Under the pieces are notes generated by a model. The model saw nothing but the letters and a program-made list of their open reading frames with translations. It ran no database searches and was not told the origin of the DNA. A stretch of DNA of 64,000 nt. Source: Prinsepia uniflora. Its lineage: Eukaryota > Streptophyta > Magnoliopsida > Rosales > Rosaceae. The stretch is from assembly GCA_032719365.1 (NCBI GenBank), contig CM064863.1, positions 21,275,137-21,339,136 of the forward strand, written 5' to 3'. This document shows, piece by piece, positions 45,989 to 58,453 of this stretch. Positions within the stretch are counted from its first letter, which is position 1; the number at the start of each line of letters is the position of its first letter. The translations under genes were made by a program, and so were the position numbers.

Positions 45989-47640
45989 AATCAACCTAAT
46001 ACAATTCTTCATTAACACAATAGTCTAAGTTGTGGGTAGGAATAAGTAAACTCAACTGATTTCTTGTGATAAAGGGTAATGGAAACGTAGCCCACACGTG
46101 TCTAGGGGTACTTCGAGTAGCTAACATAGCTGAATGATCTTTCTAATCTAATGGTCAAACACAAGGATACAGAAGACACCAAGCACATGTCTGATTCGAT
46201 TTGATCTTTGGTAGAAGAAAGGGTACGCAACAAACCTCAGATCAAAAATTTGTAACTAATTTCTCCCCAGTAATCAACAAGTCTAAGTTGTCCTTTCGGT
46301 TAGGGATTATTGAATACCAAGAAGGTCCCCTATAACCCAAAAGTTCAAGTTAGCAAGAAGCCATTAACAACCACCACCTAAAACATGGTAATTTCTCAGA
46401 AGGTATTGAGTGGAGCAATAATGTGAAAGGAAACCTCTATCTTACCTCGTACCACATGAAGAATTATATCGCGAAAGTGTCTAAATCCTCGTTTAATACG
46501 TTTCAAGAGTGTCCAAGATTCGATTTCCAATAAGTCTGAACAATAGGGGAATAATCGAAGGGCTAGGGTCGTCACTCCACTACTTGAGTGGCATCCAGGA
46601 CCAAAGAAATACAGGAATGAGGTAATCCAGAGGAGAGCTTAAACATACAGTGAAGGAGGAACAGAGTGGTGAAACAATACCCCACGCCTCAAGGTCAAAG
46701 TGTAGTAAAATGCTCCCAAAAAAAGATTAGCACATCAATCAAGGAGTAATAATTCACCACCAATCAAGCTCATGAAAAGGTGTCAGTAACAGGTCCAATC
46801 ATGCACGGTTAGTAACGAACATCCCCCTACTAAGGTCCTTATTAAAAAGTTAGAAGTTTTGGTTGATTAGTCCAACTTCCACTCGGGCACACAACCAAGC
46901 AATCTTTATCCTAGTTCAACGTTCAATTGTGATCCTTCAGCTAAAAGTCTGTACTAGACCAATAATTCCATTTTACCACATTGGTACGGCCACTAAGTTT
47001 ACTTAGCCATTTAGTTGACCTTAAAAAGTTTCCAAAGTGTGGTCGAAATAAACTCTCGCCTCAAAGCCTAGTTTGACCGGTTCATAAATAGACTTTAACT
47101 GCACGAGACACCAGTCAAAAAGTCATCACCCACGAAGGTGATAGGAGTCAGGGTGTTTCCTACACCACAAGATGAAAATCATCGTTCAGTCCTCGATTCA
47201 AGATCGTTCTATTAATGAATATATTTCGGGTTAAGATAGAGTGTCACTGGTGAAAGTGGGATAGGAACACCATGCTTGTACTCAAAATAAAGAGAGATTG
47301 AGGACATCACTGTAACGTATTCGACTTGGAGTGCACACTAGTGGATAGAATTCATATCAAACCAACTTGGTCAAACGTGCTCAAGAATATCTTCAATAAG
47401 TGATCCAATTCAAGGTACAAGTCTGTAACAAGCTGGATTATTAAATTCCAAGGCAGGGTTAGGGAGGAAGGTCCAATTGTACACATGTCGCCCAAATCTC
47501 AGTGAAATATCATTCTTATCATCAAGTGTTCAAAGGTATCACAAGTGTATGGTCCATGCATTAGCGTAACGAACGCAATGATATGGTCCATACATTTTTA
47601 ATCCTTCCTAAAGGAAAACCTTAGCTAGGTAATTCCGATG
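45989..47640. other. Old degenerate retroelement sequence, unassigned
   Basis: This is the right-hand continuation of the target that received the Athila/Tat, solo LTR, TR-GAG and Cassandra insertions. The minus strand has short stop-broken frames of mixed composition, as in a decayed polyprotein, but no motif I can name. Confidence 0.4.
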
Positions 47641-48640
47641 CAATTCAAGAGTTTAGAAGTCTGAATCACTAGTGTTTCTTCCTCCATCTTCACAAGGTTC
47701 CTGCCGATGTTCGGTGATTCTTGTGAATAACAATCCATTATTTCCATCTTCACGAGGTTCATGCTGCTGTTCGGTGATCCTCATGAATAACCTTTGCTCT
47801 CACTACTTAAACTCTTGTTTTTGTTATTGGTTTTATTTTATAATTCAATATATATGTTGGTATTTTCTTTCTAACATCTGTAAATGTGAATACAATCTCC
47901 ATGTGTTCAACTTTATGAATTTCATTTACTTCATACGTTTTAGTGCTTAAACTTCAATTCAATGCTAAGTGTTTATGACCGCTGTTCGGTGCACTTAGAA
48001 TAGGATTGAAGAGATTTAATTTTTGACGCGCATTCAATAAAAAATATAAGGTGAATCATATTGTAAGTGTTTATGACTGCTGTTCGGCGCATTTATAATA
48101 TTGAAAAATGTGTGCATATAATTGCGATGATGAAGGTAGGATTTTGTGATTGGTTCAATATGTGCAAATGCTAGAGTGTTGGCAAGATATGTGTTTGAAA
48201 AAAATCCATTGTACAAAGGTTAAAGTAGAAGTAGTTTAAATAATGTGATTGATAATTCATATTTACTTACGTAAAATGTCGGTTTTGTCTATGAATCTAA
48301 TCTATGATTTGTAAATTATAGTTATCATAAACATTCGCATTTTAATTCTTAATTTGTTAAAATGTAGCTTTGGCTATAACTCATTCCAAAACCCCCCAAA
48401 TCATTTTATTTTTTAATTTTTAATTAATCAATTCTTTAATTATTTTATTGTTTCATTCTTTTATTCTTTTATTCTTTTAATTCGTTTGTTCTTTTATTAT
48501 TTTATCATTTTATTCTTTTCCACTAACCATTATTAAATGTTCCTAATTTCCTCAGTTAAAAACGATCTATATTTACAAATAATACATCTACACAAAAAAG
48601 GTTTTCAATTGCATATACTTTTATTAAGTGTTGAGTGTTA
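47641..48640 (+). repeat. Athila/Tat LTR fragment, opposite orientation to 21878-26481
   Basis: The reverse complement of about 47950-48260 matches about 24830-25150 of the left Athila/Tat LTR, including both GCACCGAACAG...GTCATAAACACTTA units. The part near 48590-48640 resembles the complement of the LTR edge. It is divergent, so it belongs to an older or different copy. The limits are approximate. Confidence 0.65.
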
Positions 48641-49190
48641 TTTATGTTTACTTTAATGCTCGATAAAAGAGTACCAGTGGCCAACAACCAAAATATGTGG
48701 GTCAAAGGCACAGTCAAAGCTTGGTCAATGCGCAAGGAAGGGTTGGGATGAAATTCGGCAGGCGTTCGCCGAATAGAGGAAAGAGGTTCATTGGTAAATG
48801 ACAGTCAACGCGCAAAAGGGTGCTGTTAAATAGGATTCAACACACTCGCGCCGAAAATGCTCCTAGAGAATCAGGAGGTATGCGTCAAATGGAATGGGTT
48901 GATTCAGTGAGAGTGCACCGAATGGGACTTTTGGCTAAAATGATAGATTCGGTAGCATCCTACCGAAAGCTTTGCATTTTTTGGTGGCCTCATGTGTTCC
49001 AATTGTAACTTCTTTAATATAACTCTGATTGAGATGATTCTTTCACTCAAATTCTTATAATTCCAAGTTTTATCTAATTCTGTACATTTTCACAAAACAA
49101 ATTGCTTTCTCCAATTGTATAGAACAAAATATCAACAAAACATAAGAAAAGCGCTATTAAATCATGAATAAAAACATGCATAAATTATGA
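48641..49190 (-). repeat. Athila/Tat-like LTR fragment, same orientation as 21878-26481
   Basis: The stretch 49055-49180 (ATAATTCCAAGTTTTAT... then AAATTGCTTTCTCCAATT) resembles 26300-26410 of the left Athila/Tat LTR in direct orientation, so it is inverted relative to the fragment on its left. The rest is weakly similar. The limits are approximate. Confidence 0.45.
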
Positions 49191-49900
49191 CTTAACAACT
49201 ATCCTATTTGAGAGTGCACATTCTATGCTGTTTGTTTGCGATCTACGAGCCGAAGTTTCGATCAATGAAAATTTCGGCAGCATCTCCTTAAAGTTCCTCA
49301 AATGCCTAATGTAGATATTATAAAGAAATATCTAGTCTGCATTTATAGAACATTGTCGGGATGCAATCAAATTGAAGTTTTCACAATGGAAACCAGACCA
49401 AGTAGACCACAAATATAGTATATTGTTTGAATAAATGGACAATTCAAGAATCAGTCAATCAACTCGATTCACTTACTCTTAAACGGGTCTAATATTGTTT
49501 CTTAAATTTAATTATACGACATTAATCAACCATTAGCTTCCCATAAATTATATGAAATATAAACACATTTCGTACCGTCAAAATATAGGAAAAGATATTA
49601 TCAACAATTTTCTATTTTCTTTATTTCCTAATTTCTTAAAATATTTTCTAATTTCCCAATTTTCTATCACATTTTCTAATTTCCTAATTCCCTATCACAT
49701 TTTCTAATTCCTAATTCATAACATATTTTCTATTCTCATATTTTCCTAACAAATCTAATTACCTACACAATTTCTACACAAATTACCGACAATTTCAACA
49801 TATTTTTCACAATTTCTTCCCATTTTCACAATAAATATACAATTTCTACACACAATCTAACTATTTCCAAAATTATATACCAAAAATTAAATTAAGAGCT
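49191..49900. other. AT-rich, pyrimidine-biased stretch
   Basis: No gene is seen. Around 49600-49740 is a loose repeat of TTTTCTAATTTCCTAATTCC units. Confidence 0.5.
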
Positions 49901-49957
49901 AAACACACATACCTTTTATAACGAGAAGATGAAATGTTGGTGGTGAATTAATTAGTT

Positions 49958-50001
<44 letters not shown>

Positions 50002-50446
50002 GTGGGTGGACAGGAAGAAGAATCGGTCATCGGTATTAAATGATAATTGAAGTTTACCCGATGAATCCTTCCGCATGCAACATTTAATGATTCGTTGGGT
50101 AAGAAGGGAAAACTACACACAACTTTCGCACTTGGACGGCAATGAGATTTCCTTCCCCCTAAAAAGATGACCCGACGAAGGTGGCTCGTCGGGCAAACTT
50201 AGCCAACCCTTAAGCTTACATGAGAAATAAATATCCATTACATTCATCGTTGTTGTAAAGTTTACCCGATGAGTACTGGTTTTTTCGTTGGGTAAGTTTC
50301 CACAATATTTGCGCACGAACAAGTTTCTCTCCCTCTAGGGCTTGGGCTAATGATCCTCTCAACTTTGTCGAGAAAAATGGGCTTCAACGACTGGATAGTG
50401 TTCGTCGAATAAAATTTTGTTGGGTGTAAAACATTTTCTTGTAGTG
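49900..50446. mobile_element. CACTA-type transposon end (right terminus only)
   Basis: The terminus TTTTCTTGTAGTG (50434-50446) is the complement of the typical plant CACTA end CACTACAAGAAAA. Upstream are repeated ACCCGATGA/ACCCGACGAA and TTCGTTGGGT motifs in both orientations (50056-50430), like CACTA subterminal repeats. I found no matching left end, so this is a truncated copy, different from the element at 51914. The left limit is approximate. Confidence 0.7.
49961..49999 (+). repeat. (GA)n microsatellite
   Basis: An uninterrupted run of about 19 GA units. Confidence 0.95.
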
Positions 50447-50584
50447 ACGCCTACTACATGAGTCTAATTAATTACTAATATCCCTTGTCTAATTTCTTTA
50501 TGCACGCCTGCTACATGATTGCCACATTACGTGTGTTAAATAATATTACTCATAACTAAATTGCCAATTGCGGTTTGAATGCAG

Positions 50585-51913
50585 AAAAGAAGAAATATGA
50601 TCATGAAGAATATTTTCGATTGCACGTATCTTAAGTGCACAACATCTTGAAAATAGGAGGATTTTAAGGGCTCAGATCATTTACAAGGATGATGACATGC
50701 CACCCCTCTACAAATGCTACACCAAGAAGAGGGTTTGCTCTAAAATCTCACTTCTCTTCTCCCACGTACACTGTACACAACATATGTATATAATCAAATA
50801 TAAATGGTCAACAAAGATTGTTAACTTATGCTAAATGGATACATTAAACAGGTTGATCTTGATGTGCTGAAGAGAAAGGTGGTGATATTCTCTCTTTGGG
50901 ACTTGGCCGTTGTCCATGAAAATGAGGATATGGTTGTCCAACAAATGTACACGGAAAACAACACAACCCAAGAAGTTCAGAGAGCCAATACGAGATATTG
51001 TGGATTCCTATCATGGACATATGGATAGATGCCAATTACCAGCAGCTTGAAAAGGTTAAACAAAACATCGAATGGTACAGTACAGTGTTCCACCCTTCAT
51101 TAGTGACTTCGTCTATGATTATGTACATGAAGGAGAAACGGAACCATTCAAAGAAGCCTTTGCTTGTTGTAATTGACCCCCTAGGAAAAGTAGTGCACCC
51201 CAACGCTGTTCACATGATGCGTGTTTGGGGAAGCTTGACTTAGTTCCCTTTCACCACCAACAGAGAGAAATTGCTCTGGGAGCAGGAGACCAGCTAGAGG
51301 ATCCAACTTTTGGCTGACACCATTGACCAAAATCTGATTACTTGGGTAGGAAAATTCATGTAATTTTTACTATATGTGATATATTAATAAAAGTTATGGT
51401 CGCATATTGATAATTTGACTGCATATATAACATATTATATTGTTTACATCTCATATATTGCATCTGGAGTATTTATTGTTGACGTAATGAATTTCAGATT
51501 ACACAAAGGAAATACATTTGCACGTATGTTGGGGAGGGAATAAAGTGGATCAGAAACTTCACAAGAGGAGCAAAATGTGTTGTTATGGAAGCTGGGATCC
51601 AATTGGAGCTGCTTTATGTGGGGAAGAACAAACTAAACGAATGTGGTGAAAGGCATCATGAACATGATAGAACTTAAGAAGCTTAGTCATACTCGGGAGT
51701 GGAGTCTCATATGATATGGTTCTTCTGGGTTCGTATGAAGAGCATGTAGCAGCCACAGAGGATACAACTTCAAAGTGACAGGGTGATGCATGAGATCATA
51801 TCAATGCTCAGCTTCAGACCTAGCGACCATAGGTGGGCTGTGATTGGCACCAGCTCAGGTGAGATGGGAAATTAGAAGCTTGAGGGAGTTTAAGCTGTGG
51901 AATACATGGCTGG
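50585..51913 (+). pseudogene. Sieve element occlusion (SEO) family pseudogene, left part
   Basis: SEO proteins form the filaments of phloem P-protein bodies that plug wounded sieve tubes. Matching blocks in order: ILRAQIIYKDDD (about 50660), LKRKVVIFSLWDLAV (50864), YEILWIPIMDIW (50989), IEWYSTVFHPSL, KPLLVVIDPLGKVVHPNAVHM, then FPFTTNREKLLWEQET (51244). A canonical intron (GT 51346 to AG 51497) joins in frame to KYICTYVG and IKWIRNFT, then AGIQLELLYVGK, MIWFFWVRM and HEIISMLSF. It is disabled by a frameshift near 50986, TAG at 51241 and 51295, and further frameshifts near 51640 and 51711. The kept intron means it is not a retrocopy. The N-terminal half is not seen. The gene is further split by a CACTA element and resumes at 55850. 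Confidence 0.88.
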
Positions 51914-52301
51914 CACTGCCAGAAAACTGGTTATTGGAAGTCTCATAGCCACAAATATTTTTTTTTTGTGTTCTTTAATAATTAATGAAATATTTGTTGC
52001 TACTTTAAATATGACACAATCTTTTGTGTCCAATAATTTTATTAAAGCACACCGATATGTCACTAGACACAAGGTCCGTGCACAATACAAAGGGGGTCAC
52101 CTTATCTGCACACTTATCGATATTTTTTCAATTGTAGAGACAATTAAGTGTGTCAATTATTTCACATGACCTCCCAATCACTCTCATCATTTATATTTTT
52201 TCACTTCTCGTTTGCAAAACTCAATTTGGGGCTCAACTGCTCAAGAACTAGCGGATGACCTACACATTTTCCCACCGCATAACCAAGTATCCCACTTATC
52301 C

Positions 52302-52326
52302 TCTCTCTCTCTCTCTCTCTCTCTCT
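52302..52326 (+). repeat. (CT)n microsatellite
   Basis: About 12 CT units at the start of a pyrimidine-rich stretch inside the CACTA element, resembling a plant 5' leader. Confidence 0.95.
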
Positions 52327-52329
52327 GAT

Positions 52330-52616
52330 TTGCAGGAACAAATCGCACAAAGCCCTTGCCGCCGGCCCTGGCTTTGGCTGGGGTCCGTAGTTCCTCTTCA
52401 ACTTCTCTTTCCTTCCCCTTTATCCTGCTTTTCTCTTCCTTCTTCTCTCCTCTCCTCCGCCTTCACATCCGCCTCTTCCCCATCAGTCTACTCTTTTTTC
52501 CTTTTACCATGGCAGCCATGGACTTGCAAGCTTGTTTTCTGCTCTACCGCCGGCCAGAGCTGCAAACCAAAAAGGAACAATTTAACCTTTTCTTCTTAAT
52601 TTATTTCCTTGTTTAA
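52330..52616 (+). other. Pyrimidine-rich, gene-leader-like segment inside CACTA
   Basis: This is C/T-rich with two overlapping open frames; the in-frame text is Ser/Leu/Phe-rich low-complexity sequence without a known domain. It could be the promoter and leader of the element's own transcript or a captured gene fragment. I assign no function. Confidence 0.3.
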
Positions 52617-53343
52617 TATTTTCATCTTGTATCAAGTATTACAGTCACCCATACTACTAACACCACCCGTCAGCTAGTTTTGAAGCTCTCTGCTTGCTGA
52701 GGTAATTTTATTTTATTTCTTTAATTCATTGATCTTTGATCTTTTGAGAGGTGAATCAGTTGATATGGATAAGCTTCGCATCAAACTTTGTGAAGACATC
52801 AGTTAAAAACCTGGTTTTATTTATGAATTTTTATTTTTATTCTAGATGGAGAGGTTTAATCTGGTTCTTATTGGGTTTCAATTGGTATGGATAGGCTTTG
52901 CATTACACTACGAATGTATCAATTAATTTCCATGGTGCTATAGTACAAATACGTCCACTTGCCACTTAGAGGTCACATTGATGGTATAGGAATGGTATTT
53001 ATTTTTGGTGGTAAGAAAACGAACTGTTTAGATAAGAAAAAAGTGAAATGCTATTATGTTATATACAAATCGTAATACATAGTCATTTTAGAAGCCCCCA
53101 ACATTTAGGAAAAGTTTCAACAGGGTTATCTCTGTTAATAACTATAAACTTGTCAAAGCCTATCAATGAATGTGCCCAAATCAATCTAAAAGGGAAAGAG
53201 ATTACAATAAAAGGGAAAAAAAGCAGAAATTTGTCTATGTGGTATAATACTTACCCATAGTGGATGTGTGAAGTTTTTTTTGTCTCATGTTGCATTTGCA
53301 AGCTAGAGATCCCATTGGTATACTAGATTTTAGGGAAAACTGA

Positions 53344-53364
53344 TATATATATATATATATATAT
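53344..53364 (+). repeat. (TA)n microsatellite
   Basis: About 10 TA units within the CACTA element. Confidence 0.9.
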
Positions 53365-54816
53365 GCTAGTAAACTTACTTTGTGCTGTAATGTAGTGAAA
53401 GAAAAGTGACGATGTGTATGGATGAATGTGATCTCGTATTTTCCCTGTTTATCTTTGGAAACACTTGAATGTGGAATTGGTTGTGTATATCATGTTATTC
53501 AAAAGCTTAGATTGTTTATCTTGTTTTAAAAATTGATACAATTTGTCTAGGTGTTGGATATTTTCATGCACAAAGAGGAACTTGTGATGGTTATTGTATC
53601 GAGACTCGTTGTTCACACCACTAGGAACATTCCTAGAGTATTATTTCATGGAAAGGTCATTGCATTTCTTCCTCTTCTCAGTCGCATCTTGCATTCCTTT
53701 GAAAAGGGGTTTTAGTGAGAGATTTTTTTCATAAAAGTAATATATTCGGCTCCGATTGTTTCATTTCAGGAAAATGATGGAAGTTGTGAAAAGTGAAAAT
53801 GCATTGTGGTTGTTTTCATTTCTCTTTTGTTTTGATGGTGTATGCTGGTGAGTAGGTTTGAAGATTCTGGTGTTTTTCGTTCTCATTTCTGATTGCATTC
53901 ACAGATAAGGCTGAGATTGATGGCGGAAGCAGCTAGGAATGGTGCGCAACTAGTTGTGTTTATAGAAGTGGTTATGCGCTTGGGGGTAAATTTTTCTTTT
54001 TTCAGTGAGACAACAAGGGAGAATAAAGAGTACAGAAAGGACCATGCTTCTGTAATTAATCTACCAAGTAAAACTACTCTATTTGTTTCTCTTTTAATGA
54101 CGGGTTATGAATAAGAAACTGAAATGAATTATATTCATTAGAATACGCATTGTGTTTTAGGGGTGTAATGAAATGAAGGGGGTACAATGAGAGTGTATAC
54201 TGCAATGGTATCATTAAATATTAGGAGTGTAAATACTGTAGCAATTATAAGATTTTAGTCTTGGGTGATGAGATTGACACTTTAATTTGGTCTTAGAGCA
54301 TTCCCGGTTTCTAAATTAGAATTCTCCAAGTTGTAATAGTTCATTGTACTCCAATGTTGAAGGAATAAGAATCATAGCTCATTGTCATTACAGCTCACTT
54401 GGTCCTAAAGAGACCTCATTTTTGGCTCTTCTTAAGTCTTTATTGTCATTATAGTTCACTTGATTTTTCTTTTTCTAGTTTAAAAGATGGCAAGTTCCTA
54501 TTTTCTATTAACAGTTGGGGAGATCTGGACCAAGATAGAAACAAGCATAGGATCAATGAGGCATTCAAGGCAAAATATGTAAGTCAACAATGAACAAAAT
54601 GAGCAAGAACAAACCATTTAATTTTACTTGTTTTCTATTTTCTGATGATGACGTATTTGCTATTTTCTGTTAATGGGTGTTTGTTGTTTTCTGTTTCTGG
54701 TTTGACCTAGGCATAAAGCTGAAATAATTGTTGTGTTTTTCGGCTTTATATTGTAGGAAAAAATGAGCAAGAAATGAGATGAACAACAATAACATCAAGA
54801 ACACTCACTGGAAGAT

Positions 54817-55095
54817 AATGCATTTGAGAACTTGGCATTTGAAGATGTGGATGAAGATTTTGAAGAAGAGAACTTAAGGGTGGCTAAACAACAGATGGCT
54901 GAACAATTCCAATTCATGTTAGCTAGGGCAGGGATCAACATAGACATGAGTTCTATGGGTGGCCACTTTGCACAAAGTCAGCAATGTTGTAGTTCAGGGC
55001 CTCAACCCACCCAATTTGGAAATCAAAATTATGTGGAGCCTTCACGGGGAGCTACAACTTTCCATGACGACTGCCAAAGTGATAATTCTAGTTAG
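54817..55095 (+). pseudogene. Acidic exon-like fragment in the CACTA element
   Basis: The frame ending at TAG 55093 encodes an acidic stretch (AFEDVDEDFEEENLRVAKQQ) followed by a Gln/Ser/Gly-rich tail. Just before it the same sequence context contains in-frame stops (near 54778), so either splicing starts this exon or it is broken. The place, near the transposon's right end, suits the last exon of an element-encoded protein. I recognise no family, so a captured host exon is equally possible. Confidence 0.35.
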
Positions 55096-55849
55096 TGACA
55101 TATAATAGCATTTTCCAATGTCTTCATAGTCATCGTTGTTTGTTTTTGCGAAGAAATGTTTTTTGTTTTTGTAAGGTAAATGACTATTGACTATATGATG
55201 TATTATTTATAAGGAACTAGGTTTATGTAGGTATATATGTACATTATTAATTTTTGATTTGTTGTTTAGCTTTTGATATTTGAAACTGGTTTTGGGCTAG
55301 GAGCTGATTTGTAGCTCCAGTCTTGCATAAAGCAAGTGTTCTTGCTTATGCCCTTCTATGAATTGAGCTTAATTTATATGGATTGATTCTTTTTTTCTGT
55401 AGCACAAATTTGAATTTATTTGTTGCAGATAAAACAGTAGATATTTATCTAAATGTAATGTTTTACATGTATATAGAATTTTTGTATGATATTAATAAAA
55501 AATTAGGATAGAGGACTAAATAATATAAGTGTGGGTATGTTTTTTATCATTATGATATTAATTAAAAATGATAGTAAGGACACAATAATATAATTGTGTC
55601 CATGAGTGTACAAAACGTGTGGGGTCCATTGTGAGAAAAAAGACACAAAACCTTCGTGTCTTTTGGTCTTTAATAATTGGCCACAATGAATTTTGTTTGT
55701 CCTTTGATCAAAAGGTATGCCATTGCTGCACACAGGCAAATAATTGTAGCTGCACTGTGTCCATTGTTATCGAACACCAACAATTGTGTCTATTGAGTCA
55801 AAAGACATATAATTATTGGTGTACTATGTCCAGTTTTCTTGTAGTGTGG

Positions 55850-56010
55850 ATGAGATAGGTTGTGTGCCGGCACTAAATCAATACTTCGCTACGGTGTACA
55901 ATGAAGCACTACACCACTGCACCACTATCATATTACCTAACACGGGCTCATGAATTAGATCGTGGCATGCGATGCCACCTCATGGAGAAGTTTTCCATAT
56001 ACCCTTGTCG
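55850..56010 (+). pseudogene. SEO pseudogene, C-terminal part after the CACTA insertion
   Basis: Reading on from the insertion, frames give LNQYFATVYNEALHHCTTII (about 55875-55934), then after a frame change MRCHLMEKFSIYPC (about 55967-56007). These fit the conserved SEO C-terminus, where a His-His-Cys and Ile-Leu-Pro block is followed by a Cys-containing segment ending in MEKF...Y.C. The order and spacing agree with the left part, which confirms that one gene was split by the transposon. Confidence 0.75.
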
Positions 56011-56019
56011 AACCTCATG

Positions 56020-56740
56020 CTCATGCTCTTCACAGCCAACATCGCTTTGGGATGACGACGACCATGCCACCTATTCATGACCAACAAACTCTGATACCAA
56101 AATGACACGAGACTAATAGAGATTGTAAGGGATAACACAAGTGAACATTCCAAATAGGAACTCATCACTCGGATTTTGAACAAATCATCACCCAATAGAA
56201 TCCACCAAAGAGACAACTCTTCACTAAGTAAATGTTTATTGAATAATTCTTAGATGTCCTACCTGAAATATGATGGAGTATTTATTGGCTAGTCATAGAC
56301 ATCCCCATGATTAGGTTTGACTTCTATTAAATACGGTATATATATGTGTGTGTGGCTCATGGAAAACATATATATGTACCATATGTTGTGCAGTACAAGA
56401 AGCAAGAGAAAAGAAGCTCATCCATTAATCAGTTTCACTAAATACTTAGGGTTAGGGTTTTGGTACATGAACAAAATGACCTATCTACCCTTCTACCCTT
56501 TACATGTAATAGCCATTATATAGACATTTATTTACATCACCACCCCTCCCCCCCCCCCCCCCCCCCCCCTCCTCTCTCCCCCTTAGATATTTCAAGTAAC
56601 ACTACTGCTTGACTGCGTGCATATGTGTTGCCTCATTAAAACCTTATTAGGTTACAAAAAAATATATGTGACAAAAATAACCAAGGTCGAAGGAAAAATA
56701 GTGCAATGAACGTGGATACGAAGCAGTCACATTAGGGTCT
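56020..56740 (-). mobile_element. Minus-strand LTR retroelement remnant (copia-like)
   Basis: On the minus strand TTTTGGTATCAGAGT (complement of about 56087-56101) is a tRNA-iMet PBS directly after an LTR end TGTCA (plus-strand TGACA at 56103). Farther right, TTGCCTCATTAAAACCTTATT (56620-56640 region) resembles, in complement, the sequence found before the 3' LTR of some plant copia elements. The limits of the LTR are not clear and no coding part remains. Confidence 0.5.
56548..56569 (+). repeat. Poly(C) tract (22 C)
   Basis: An uninterrupted run of 22 C between CCCCT and TCCTC. Its length may be unreliable. Confidence 0.85.
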
Positions 56741-56759
56741 CCAGAGGTAAAAAGTCATT

Positions 56760-58453
56760 TGTAACAACCTGTCCTGGAAACTGGGATTAGGTTAGTGGTT
56801 AATGACGGATTAGTGAAGTTAATCGGTGATTAGTTGGATGCTTTCGGACGGATGGTGCTAAATGACAATTTTGCCCCTAGAATTGGGTGATCAAATGGAC
56901 TTTGACCGATAACTATAATGTAGTTCGGGACGTCACGAGTTCATAGACAGGTGACACGTCTGATTCCGACATCCGAGGAGGAAATTATGACGTTCGGAAG
57001 TTCCAGGGTATTTTGGTAAGTTGGTTGAAATAAGGAAAATGGTGGACTTTTTAGACGACAAGTTATTTTCACTTATTTCGAGGACCGTTAGGTAGGTCCC
57101 GATTCCCTGAGTACAAAAACAGGCGGCACGCTGTCATCGGACTTCGGACGGTTCGAATATGAGTCTAAATATATGAAGGGTAAAATGGTAATTTGCACAT
57201 TAGGGGTAAAATTGTCTTTTGTCTGCCTATGTTTACATTCTAATCAGTGGGCTGAGGACACCTGTCCCTGGTGGGATATTTTTACTTGGAATCAGTCGAA
57301 CATGGACATCTGTCCATTCTCCAGTGGCTTCTAGCAATTTCTCACATGGATGATGAATTAAAAGAAGGCGGTGAACGTTTAAACAGGGCAATCGTGCTTA
57401 TGGTTTCAAATTGAGCAGAGAGGGGGCTACCAGCAGTTGTGTGGGTGTGACTGAGTAAGAACCAGAGAGAACAGTGTGTGAGAGTGAAGAATTAGGGAGA
57501 AGACAATGAGGAGGAAATGGGAGATATTTTGTACAATTTTGAAACAGAGGAATAGAGTGGATGTGTTTGTAGGTGTGAGTGAACCGTGAGAAACAATCCA
57601 ATCCTCCTCAATGGTGAGAAGTGTGTGAAGTAAATTGAGGGACTAGACGATGAGGTTGGTACCATCGTGAAGACCGTCGTGGGTGGCGGTCCTGAACCAT
57701 GGAATCCTTTGCAACCCGTGAACTTAAACTATACACAATCACCTTCAAACCTCAACTTTTGGCCATAACATGTGAAGGAGTGTTGGAAAAGGGACTCAAA
57801 CGCACGTGGTGGTGCCCACGGCGCTGAACGATGGTGGTAAGTCGTTATTTCAGTAAACAGTTCAGTTGAACTCATAAATGTTCAATCACAATTTAGTGCT
57901 TATTGATTAATTTTATTGATTGAAAATGTCTCTGGAGGTTACATAGGTTGTTTTGGAATCAAAAACAGGGAAAATAGGAGGATGAAACCATGAAAAAACG
58001 ATGGAGGAAGGACGATGTTTGTAGGTTGATCGGACAGGTAATAAACATGCGCTAATTTCATGGTTAAATTAGCTAGATCACTTGTAGAGATTAAGACGAA
58101 GTTAGTGGGATAAACGAGATGGAAAAAGATGGAAAACAAGGGAGAACCGTGACTACCGGTTCGGCTGGACCGGCCTGAACCCAACCGGTCTGGATCCAGT
58201 TCGGTGAGAGGTTGAAGATGAATAGTGCCAACGTGTAAGGCCCACGCACAACCCCTTTGGGCGGCACTTGGCACAGTTATTGAGGATAGTTCCAACATGT
58301 CTTTTAAAATATTCGATGTAAAGAACATTTTGGCACTGGTTTCGAGTTGATCGGACATCGTCTCGATATGTTTTGGGATGTCCGAAGGTTTTAGGACTCT
58401 TTTAAAAATAGTTAAAAATTCGAGAAAATTACAGGGCTTTCATAGAAACTTTA
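56760..58453 (+). repeat. Old large LTR, 5' portion (split by solo LTR)
   Basis: The LTR starts TGTAACAACCTGTCCTGG and has the same plan as the other large LTRs: the TTTTGCCCC block, GACGTCAC (56929-56936) and the ACAGGCGGCACG block. It is more divergent than the others. It is interrupted at 58453 and resumes at 61565. Confidence 0.75.

Larger units (their letters stand above)
51914..55846. mobile_element. CACTA DNA transposon in SEO pseudogene, TSD TGG
   Basis: The left end CACTGCCAGAAAACTGG (51914-51930) and the complement of the right end CACTACAAGAAAACTGG (55830-55846) differ at two of 17 bases. The element is flanked by the 3-bp repeat TGG (51911-51913 and 55847-55849), the size expected for CACTA elements. 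Both subterminal regions (about 51990-52170 and 55560-55830) carry repeated GACACAA/TTGTGTC motifs. SEO sequence continues across the insertion. No transposase is recognised. Exon-like pieces occur inside (52330-52616 and 54820-55095), so this is a non-autonomous or decayed copy. Confidence 0.87.

Noticed and set aside
52356..52616. Signal-peptide-like 86-codon frame
   Set aside because: The Ser/Leu/Phe-rich text comes from a C/T-rich stretch, and a second frame over the same bases is also open. There is no homology I can name.
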